Source: an uncultured Campylobacter sp. (GTDB lineage: Bacteria; Campylobacterota; Campylobacteria; Campylobacterales; Campylobacteraceae). Taken from it: a DNA stretch of 10,988 bases. A program made the translations under genes and the position numbers. The stretch lies in the NCBI RefSeq assembly GCF_938017705.1, contig NZ_CALIIS010000218.1, forward strand, positions 1 to 10,988. The letters run 5' to 3'. The notes under the pieces were generated by a model, which saw nothing but the letters and a program-made list of their open reading frames with translations, had not been told where the DNA came from and did not search any database. This document shows, one piece after another, positions 6,410 to 10,988 of the stretch (position 1 is its first letter; each line of letters starts with the position of its first letter).

Positions 6410-7732
6410 ATGAAGTATCAAAACTTAATTCAAATTTGCGAGTATCTACGCGCCAAACGCTTCCTTTCGCACATTAAGCGCGTAGGAGATAACCTTTTTA
6501 AAGTCTGCTTTGACGGCAACGAGACACTGTTTTTTGATATGAATAAATCGGGCTGCAATATCCACGAAAATGACGCTTTTACCGAAGGTAAGGTTTACGC
6601 GGCGCCCTTTGACGTGTTACTTGCCAAGCGCTTCGTAAAATCGCGCATTACCTCCGTTAGCGTGCCAGAAAATAATAGAATTCTATACCTTAGCGTAAGC
6701 CAAAACGCAAGCTACAAAACCCAAAGCTCAAATATCTACTTCGAATTTACCGGGCGATTTACCAACGTAATAATCACCGATGAAAACGATGTGATTCTAG
6801 AGGCGCTGCGGCACTTCGAGACGGAATTTAGACAGATTAAGGTAGGAAGAAAACTTCGCCATCTGCCGCCTGCAAATATTAAAGAAGCCCCCGTGCCAAA
6901 AATTTCGGACTTTAAAGCATTTTTTCGCGCGGAATTTAACGCGCTAAATGCGGATCGCTTAAACTCGCTCAAATCCGCAAAAATCACGGCGCTAAATAAA
7001 AAGCTAGACTCGGTGCGCGAGGCTTTAGGCTCTTTGCAAAGCAGCGCTGAACTACTGCGAAGCGCCGAGCTTTTAGGTGCGAAAGCTGCCTTGCTAAAAG
7101 AAAATATCTATAAAATTCCAACTAGCGCGCGAGAATTTACGCTGCAAAAAGGAGACGCCGAAGCGGTAGAATTTAAACTGCAAAAGCCTGCAAGCGCCAC
7201 TTTGGGCGAGCTTTACTCCGAGGCAAAGCGTCTGCGCCAAAAGGCTGCTAATATCCATATCGAAGAGCAAAATTTAAAGGAGAAACTCGCGTTTTACAAG
7301 AATTTAAAATCGCTCGTCCTTGCCGCACAGGACGCACACGAGATCGAAATTCTAATGCCTAAGCGCACGCAAATTAGGCAAAAAAGCAAGGAAAAAAATA
7401 GCGAATATGTAGCGAGCTTTTATCTCGGGGATTTTAAAATCAGCGTCGGTAAAAACGAAAAAGGCAATGAGTTCTTACTAAAAAATAGCTCCAAATCCGA
7501 CTATTGGTTTCATCTTAAGGACACTCCAAGCGCACACGTCATCGTAAAGACAAATAAACAAAGTCTAAGCGAAGAGGTGATTGAATTCGCCGCTAAAATT
7601 TGCGTGAGCTTCAGTGCAAGCGGCAGCGGAAAATATCTCGTCGATTACACCAAACGTCAAAATGTCAAAATCAACGAAGGTGCTTTCGTAAACTACGTAA
7701 ATTTTAAAACAATCAGCGTTTTAAAGCCGTAA
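6410..7732 (+). CDS. NFACT family protein (RqcH/Rqc2/FbpA-like), short form
   Basis: NFACT proteins bind peptidyl-tRNA-stalled 50S subunits; RqcH of Firmicutes adds alanine tails in ribosome quality control. Older annotations call them fibronectin-binding. Layout: NFACT-N-like region (about 1–155) with IYFEFTGRFTNVIITDENDVILEALRHF spanning 109–136; a charged helical, probably coiled-coil middle (about 180–310); NFACT-R (about 335–437) with DYWFHLKDTPSAHVIVK (364–380) and YLVDYTKRQNVK (409–420). At 440 residues it is about 130 shorter than B. subtilis RqcH, mainly for lack of the central helix-hairpin-helix part. By recalled alignment, the Asp-Arg pair used by RqcH (GLDRI) is ENNRI here (Asn89-Arg90), and the N-terminal SFDG Asp is missing (MKYQNL), so tailing activity is doubtful. 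The RBS is weak (AAAGAGA, 6390–6396), suggesting coupling to the gene before it. It precedes cdsA–dxr as in other campylobacters. Confidence 0.88.
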   Translation: MKYQNLIQICEYLRAKRFLSHIKRVGDNLFKVCFDGNETLFFDMNKSGCNIHENDAFTEGKVYAAPFDVLLAKRFVKSRITSVSVPENNRILYLSVSQNASYKTQSSNIYFEFTGRFTNVIITDENDVILEALRHFETEFRQIKVGRKLRHLPPANIKEAPVPKISDFKAFFRAEFNALNADRLNSLKSAKITALNKKLDSVREALGSLQSSAELLRSAELLGAKAALLKENIYKIPTSAREFTLQKGDAEAVEFKLQKPASATLGELYSEAKRLRQKAANIHIEEQNLKEKLAFYKNLKSLVLAAQDAHEIEILMPKRTQIRQKSKEKNSEYVASFYLGDFKISVGKNEKGNEFLLKNSSKSDYWFHLKDTPSAHVIVKTNKQSLSEEVIEFAAKICVSFSASGSGKYLVDYTKRQNVKINEGAFVNYVNFKTISVLKP

Positions 7733-7747
7733 TAAGCGAGCTTGCGA

Positions 7748-7776
7748 TATAATTGCTCAAAATAAATTCCAAGGAA
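7748..7776 (+). promoter_or_regulatory. cdsA–dxr promoter and RBS
   Basis: A perfect TATAAT at 7748–7753 lies 28 bases before the cdsA ATG, followed by AAGGAA (7771–7776) 5 bases before that ATG. It allows cdsA–dxr to be transcribed separately from the NFACT gene, whose stop is only 15 bases upstream of the -10 box. No terminator is visible between, so read-through is also likely. Confidence 0.7.
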
Positions 7777-7781
7777 ATTCT

Positions 7782-8546
7782 ATGAAGCAAAGAATAATCA
7801 CGGCAAGCATTTTACTCGCCGTATTTTTGGCTCTAATTCTCATAAACGCTAGGTGGCTAAATTTCGCCGTATTTGCGCTGATACTCGTGCTGGCGTTTTT
7901 TGAAAGCCTCAAATTATGGGGTCTAGAGGAAACTAGCAAAAAGTGGCTCGCGCTGGCGATCGCGTTTTTTGCGCTGCTACCATTTACGCAGACCGATGAG
8001 CCCTTCGTCTCAGCGCTAAAAGTTAGCATCCTGATGATCCTATGCGTCGCCTCTGTCGTAGCCTTTACCAAGGGCCCTAGCCTAAAGATCACGCTTCCTT
8101 TCATCTATCCCGTTGCGCCGATATTTTTTATGTGGGCGGCTTACGATGATTTTGGGGAAGTTTTTCACTTCGTTTGGCTGATCTTCATTATCGTAGCTAG
8201 CGATAGCGGCGCATATTTTATCGGAAGGGCCTTCGGCAAAACTCCACTAAGCGCTAGCTCGCCGAATAAAACCGTAGAAGGCGTGCTAGGCGGATTAGCG
8301 CTCGCGCTTATAGTTAGCCTCATTTATGCGCGCATCTTTACCAATATGCCGCCGCTTGAAATTTTAGGCAAAACCATCATCATAGCAATTTTTGGCGTAT
8401 TCGGCGATCTGTTTGAAAGCTACCTAAAACGCGCGGCGGGTCTTAAAGACAGCGGCGCGCTCTTTCCCGGACACGGCGGGATCTTAGACCGCATCGACGG
8501 CTATATGTTCGGCGCAATCGCGATGGCGATAGTCTATTCATGGTAG
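7782..8546 (+). CDS. cdsA: Phosphatidate cytidylyltransferase (CDP-diglyceride synthase)
   Basis: Makes CDP-diacylglycerol from CTP and phosphatidic acid in the inner membrane, the branch point for phosphatidylethanolamine and phosphatidylglycerol. 254 residues, close to the usual 250–290. Hydrophobic throughout, with about seven or eight likely membrane segments, among them 5–21, 26–42, 55–67, 79–95, 104–120, 127–140, 168–185 and 197–209. ASDSGAYFIGRAFGK (139–153) carries the conserved Asp141, and SPNKTVEG (160–167) follows. The C-terminal family signature is complete: SYLKR (213–217), KDSG (222–225), FPGHGGILDRIDG (228–240). A TATAAT promoter and AAGGAA precede the ATG. Its last 7 bases overlap the start of dxr, so the two are very probably co-translated. 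Confidence 0.96.
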   Translation: MKQRIITASILLAVFLALILINARWLNFAVFALILVLAFFESLKLWGLEETSKKWLALAIAFFALLPFTQTDEPFVSALKVSILMILCVASVVAFTKGPSLKITLPFIYPVAPIFFMWAAYDDFGEVFHFVWLIFIIVASDSGAYFIGRAFGKTPLSASSPNKTVEGVLGGLALALIVSLIYARIFTNMPPLEILGKTIIIAIFGVFGDLFESYLKRAAGLKDSGALFPGHGGILDRIDGYMFGAIAMAIVYSW

Positions 8547-9640
8547 TTTTAGGCTCCACGGGCTCTATCGGCACAAACACCCTAGACGTAGCCGCGCGTA
8601 GCGGCAGTATGATCGAAGCGCTTAGCTGCGGGCGCAATATCAAGCTTTTAAACGAACAGATCGCAAAATTTCACCCTCGTCTCGTCTGTATCGCGGACGC
8701 GCAGCAAAAAAGCGAGGTAGATCACGAGCGCGTATTTTGCGGCGCGGATGGAATTTTGCAGATGCTTGCAGAGTGCAAAAGCACGACCGTAGTAAACGCT
8801 CTCGTAGGCTTTGCGGGTATGATGCCCAGCCTAAAAACCCAAGAGCTCGGCAAAAGGCTCTGTCTAGCTAACAAAGAAAGCCTCGTCGTCGGCGGGAAAT
8901 TTCTGCAAACGGATAAAATTTACCCGATCGACAGCGAGCATTTCGGACTGAAATTTTTACTTAGCAACGCCAAAATCCCCGTTTCTCGCCTAATCATCAC
9001 GGCTAGCGGCGGCGCGTTTTACGACGTGCCGTTAACGCAGCTGGGCTCGCTCACGCCGCAAAACGCCCTCAAACACCCCAACTGGAAGATGGGCGCGAAG
9101 ATCACGATCGATAGCGCTACGATGGCAAATAAGCTCTTTGAGGTGATCGAGGCGTTTTGGCTCTACGGCACGCGCGAGATCGATGCGCTCATCGAGCGCA
9201 CCTCGCAGATCCACGCGCTAGTCGAATTCACAGACGGCTCTACGACGGCGCACATTAGCAGGGCCGATATGCGCCTAGCCATCGCGCACGCGATGTTTAG
9301 CGGCGACGTGCGCGAGCAGATCACCGCGCCCGTGGATCTGTGCGCCCTGCGACCGATAGAATTTAAACCGATCGACGAGATGAAATTTCAAATCTTTACC
9401 CTCAAAGACGCACTGTTAGAAAACCCCGATCTAGGCGTCGTCATCAACGCCGCAAACGAAGCGGGCGTAAATGCGTTTTTGCAGCAGCGCTGCCGCTTCA
9501 CCGACATTGCGCGCGTCGTGCTGAAGTGCGCGGAGAAATTTAACTCGCCTAGCGTGACGGATGCGGACGCGCTTGCGGCGGTGGATGCGAGCGTGCGAGC
9601 GTATGCAAACGAACTGCTGAAATTTAACGGGGAGCTTTAG
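8540..9640 (+). CDS. dxr: 1-deoxy-D-xylulose 5-phosphate reductoisomerase
   Basis: Converts DXP to 2-C-methyl-D-erythritol 4-phosphate with NADPH, the committed step of the MEP isoprenoid pathway; cytosolic and the target of fosmidomycin. 366 residues, somewhat shorter than the 398 of E. coli. NADPH-binding GSTGSIGTNTLDVAA (5–19); ANKESLVVGG (110–119); metal-binding DSEHFG (131–136, Asp131 and Glu133); ASGGAFYDVP (155–164); substrate loop HPNWKMG (179–185); DSATMANKLFEVIEA (191–205), with Glu201 as third metal ligand; INAANEAGVNAFL (302–314). All catalytic residues I can check are present. The start ATG lies inside the end of cdsA (7-base overlap) with the conserved N-terminal strand MVVLGSTGS directly after it, so the start is secure. 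No GC-rich terminator follows. Confidence 0.97.
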   Translation: MVVLGSTGSIGTNTLDVAARSGSMIEALSCGRNIKLLNEQIAKFHPRLVCIADAQQKSEVDHERVFCGADGILQMLAECKSTTVVNALVGFAGMMPSLKTQELGKRLCLANKESLVVGGKFLQTDKIYPIDSEHFGLKFLLSNAKIPVSRLIITASGGAFYDVPLTQLGSLTPQNALKHPNWKMGAKITIDSATMANKLFEVIEAFWLYGTREIDALIERTSQIHALVEFTDGSTTAHISRADMRLAIAHAMFSGDVREQITAPVDLCALRPIEFKPIDEMKFQIFTLKDALLENPDLGVVINAANEAGVNAFLQQRCRFTDIARVVLKCAEKFNSPSVTDADALAAVDASVRAYANELLKFNGEL

Positions 9641-9654
9641 GCCTAGCTTTGCCC

Positions 9655-9680
9655 GCTTAAATTTAATATTAAATTTGAGC
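9655..9680. repeat. 26-base near-perfect AT-rich palindrome upstream of the DUF3137 gene
   Basis: Thirteen-base half-sites running from GCTTAAATTT to AAATTTGAGC are symmetrical around the T–A centre at 9667/9668, with 12 of 13 pairs exact and the remaining one G·T. No T run follows, so it is a poor intrinsic terminator for dxr, though its RNA could fold and protect the 3' end. It lies just upstream of a possible -10 box, where a regulator operator would be expected. AAATTT is abundant here, but a symmetrical run this long is unusual. Confidence 0.65.
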
Positions 9681-9709
9681 TATCTTGCCGCAAGCAGTGA
9701 AATTTAGGA
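9681..9709 (+). promoter_or_regulatory. Possible promoter and RBS of the first DUF3137 gene
   Basis: TATCTT (9681–9686) is a weak -10 candidate 30 bases before the TTG start. AGGA (9706–9709) is a fair RBS 7 bases before it. An in-frame TAG at 9705–9707 excludes an earlier start. The RBS context, GGATCAAAAA before TTG, resembles that of ilvD. Confidence 0.4.
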
Positions 9710-9716
9710 TCAAAAA

Positions 9717-10664
9717 TTGCTAGACGTACAAACTATCGTAAATTTGGAAAAAGAGCGCCGCAAGCTGCTGCAAAGCCGTATAAAATGGAAAATAATAAGC
9801 CTGCTTAAAGCCTGTGCGATATTTATCCCGCTGATTTGTTTGATGATATACAAGGTCCGCGGAGAGAAAATATCTTTTGAGCTGCTATCGGAAATTTTAT
9901 TTGATCTAATAATGCTGTACTTTGCATATGGGTTCTTTTACGAAAAAACCTACAAAGTCAAAACGCGAGAATTCGCGCTACAATACAAAGCCCTCTACAT
10001 AGCACCCTACGTCGAAAATCTAGGATACAAATACAACAGATTTGGTGCCGTAGCTTTGGAACAAGATATTGAGCATAGCGGGCTTTTTGGAGAATACGCG
10101 AACTTTGGCGGAGATGATTTGATATTCGGAAACATAGACGGCGTAGATTTTAGCTTCGGCGATATTTGGCTATCAAAAGACTTCGATAAAAAATTTTTGG
10201 TTTTGGCGTCTAAAAAGAAATACATTGAACCGTTCCAGGGTCTTTTTTTTGTGGCGGATTTTCATAAAAAGATCGGATCTGATGTTTTTATTCTCCCCAG
10301 CATAACGAAGCTGCAAACCTTCGCCTCCGAAAGCAATGCGTGGCTTCGCAAGATGGATAACGCAAAATTCGACAAATCCTTCGCGGTCTATGCGAAAGAC
10401 CCGCTCGCCGCTGCGTATGTGCTAACGCCGGCGCTGATGGAGAAAATTTTATTTTTAAAAATGCTTACGAAATCATACATTGAACTTAGCTTCAGAAAAA
10501 ACAAAATTTATATAAAAATACCTCGTCTATACGATAGCTTTGAGCCTGATCTAAATAGGCCAATACGCGGTGATAAGCTCGCGAGCAAGATACAAATCGA
10601 TCTGGATGCGATGCTGCAAATCGTAAAAATTCTAAAGTTGAATGAAAAAATTTGGACGTCTTAA
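9717..10664 (+). CDS. DUF3137 family membrane protein (first of two tandem copies)
   Basis: Family of unknown function. 315 residues. The N-terminus is a charged helix (about 1–24, rich in Lys/Arg/Glu), then two predicted membrane segments (about 26–45 and 60–76), placing the protein in the inner membrane. The soluble remainder carries features I associate with DUF3137: DLIFGNIDGVDFSFGDIWL (134–152), FQGLFFVADFHKK (173–185), and KFDKSFAVYAKDPLAAAYVLTPALMEKI (217–244) with its F-x-VYA-x-DP-x-x-A-x-YxLTPxLME pattern. No catalytic motif is evident. The start is TTG at the first start codon after an in-frame stop, with an RBS, and matches the start of the paralog at 10861. An eight-T run at 10243–10250 lies in the gene. 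Overall composition is more AT-rich than dxr. No function is assigned. Confidence 0.82.
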   Translation: MLDVQTIVNLEKERRKLLQSRIKWKIISLLKACAIFIPLICLMIYKVRGEKISFELLSEILFDLIMLYFAYGFFYEKTYKVKTREFALQYKALYIAPYVENLGYKYNRFGAVALEQDIEHSGLFGEYANFGGDDLIFGNIDGVDFSFGDIWLSKDFDKKFLVLASKKKYIEPFQGLFFVADFHKKIGSDVFILPSITKLQTFASESNAWLRKMDNAKFDKSFAVYAKDPLAAAYVLTPALMEKILFLKMLTKSYIELSFRKNKIYIKIPRLYDSFEPDLNRPIRGDKLASKIQIDLDAMLQIVKILKLNEKIWTS

Positions 10665-10860
10665 CGGGCGCAAGGCGGAGCGAGACAAGCGGGGCAAAAT
10701 GAGGTAAGGTGTGGCGAACAAACGGAGCGTGCAGCTCGCGCAAGGAGCCGTAAATTTTAGCGAGATCCAAGCAGTACGCACCAAAATCGCGCCATATCTG
10801 GCGTAAATTTACGCTGTGCCGTAAAGTTGCGCCGTTAAATTTAATAAATAGAGGTTTGGC
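10665..10860. other. Spacer between the DUF3137 paralogs, with a short hairpin and a palindrome
   Basis: It contains GCGCAAGG twice (10668–10675, 10738–10745), a small hairpin CGCCA/TGGCG around TATC (10790–10803) and a perfect 14-base palindrome GCGTAAATTTACGC (10801–10814) that shares its first three bases with the hairpin. An RBS-like GAGG (10851–10854) precedes the next gene. A 31-codon frame from GTG 10711 to TAA 10806 exists, but I cannot support it as a gene. No clear terminator follows the first DUF3137 gene. Confidence 0.5.
10801..10814. repeat. Perfect 14-base palindrome GCGTAAATTTACGC
   Basis: Exact self-complementary sequence 46 bases upstream of the second DUF3137 gene. Its core TAAATTTA resembles the centre of other AT-rich palindromes in the window, such as 4049–4064. 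It could be an operator or part of a fold with the hairpin just before it; no binding protein can be named. Confidence 0.5.
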
Positions 10861-10988
10861 GTGGATATTAAAACCGTCATAGAGTTAGAAAAACAGCGCA
10901 AACGGCTTAAGAAAAGTCGCAAGTTTTGGAAAATTTTAAGTTATCTCGTAGCGTTCGTGGTTTTCGGTCCGATGCTTGCGCTCGCATT
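10861..10988 (+). CDS. DUF3137 family membrane protein (second copy), 3'-truncated by the window edge
   Basis: Only 42 residues are visible, from a GTG start preceded by GAGG 6 bases upstream. The sequence aligns without gaps, apart from one residue at the start, with the first DUF3137 protein: MDIKTVIELEKQRKRL against MLDVQTIVNLEKERRKLL, both followed by a basic stretch with a Trp-Lys-Ile pair (WKIL against WKII) and a hydrophobic segment (here about 26–42). The two genes are therefore tandem paralogs sharing strand and start context. The DUF3137 core lies outside the window, so the family is inferred from the paralog. GTG is the natural start because the homology begins there. Confidence 0.75.
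   Translation, partial: MDIKTVIELEKQRKRLKKSRKFWKILSYLVAFVVFGPMLALA

Noticed and set aside
10243..10250. Run of eight T in the first DUF3137 gene as a phase-variation switch
   Set aside because: Campylobacter phase variation usually uses longer G/C tracts; this short T run simply encodes Phe codons of a conserved GLFFVADF segment and the frame is intact.
10492..10770. 92-codon minus-strand frame across the end of the first DUF3137 gene and its spacer
   Set aside because: More than half is antisense to a conserved coding region, no RBS is evident, and the product looks like nothing known.
1..10988. CRISPR array, insertion sequence or toxin–antitoxin pair
   Set aside because: No regularly spaced repeats, no transposase or antitoxin-like small gene pairs, and no target-site duplications were seen on either strand.

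Overview
The window looks like a chromosomal segment of a Campylobacter-type epsilonproteobacterium (Campylobacterota). This rests on the very frequent AAATTT and AAATTTTA words, TATAAT -10 boxes without clear -35 boxes, and the NFACT–cdsA–dxr gene order known from Campylobacter. Most genes are moderately GC-rich, which fits the oral, higher-GC campylobacters (gracilis/showae/rectus/curvus type) better than C. jejuni. The genus call is an inference from style and synteny, not from a marker gene.

Layout. (1) 1–2240, plus strand: the 3' three quarters of an AT-rich gene for a DEAH helicase/nuclease of the type III restriction (Res) kind, cut by the left edge of the window. (2) 2291–3964, plus: ilvD, starting at TTG, closed by a good intrinsic terminator. 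(3) 3965–4516: a 550-base non-coding stretch between two convergent genes, rich in inverted and direct repeats. (4) 4517–5782, minus: a compact leuC-type dehydratase large subunit without a leuD beside it. (5) 5783–5879: a divergent promoter region. (6) 5880–7732, plus: a nitroreductase-family gene and a short NFACT (RqcH-like) gene, 5 bases apart. (7) 7782–9640, plus: cdsA and dxr, overlapping by 7 bases, behind a perfect TATAAT. (8) 9717–10988, plus: two tandem paralogous genes for DUF3137 membrane proteins, the second cut by the right edge.

How the genes relate. ilvD and leuC act in branched-chain amino acid synthesis (the common Ile/Val step and the Leu branch), both as Fe–S hydro-lyases, but they are separately transcribed and face each other. 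cdsA (CDP-diacylglycerol, phospholipid synthesis) and dxr (MEP isoprenoid pathway) are translationally coupled housekeeping genes. The restriction-like gene and the DUF3137 pair are the accessory parts. The restriction-like gene differs sharply from its neighbour in base composition and was probably acquired by transfer.

I found no tRNA, rRNA, CRISPR array, insertion sequence or complete novel system. The points most worth a second look are the repeat-rich intergenic region at 4021–4516, the NFACT protein that seems to lack the acidic residues used by RqcH, the tandem DUF3137 genes with a long palindrome in front of the first, and the foreign-looking helicase/nuclease.
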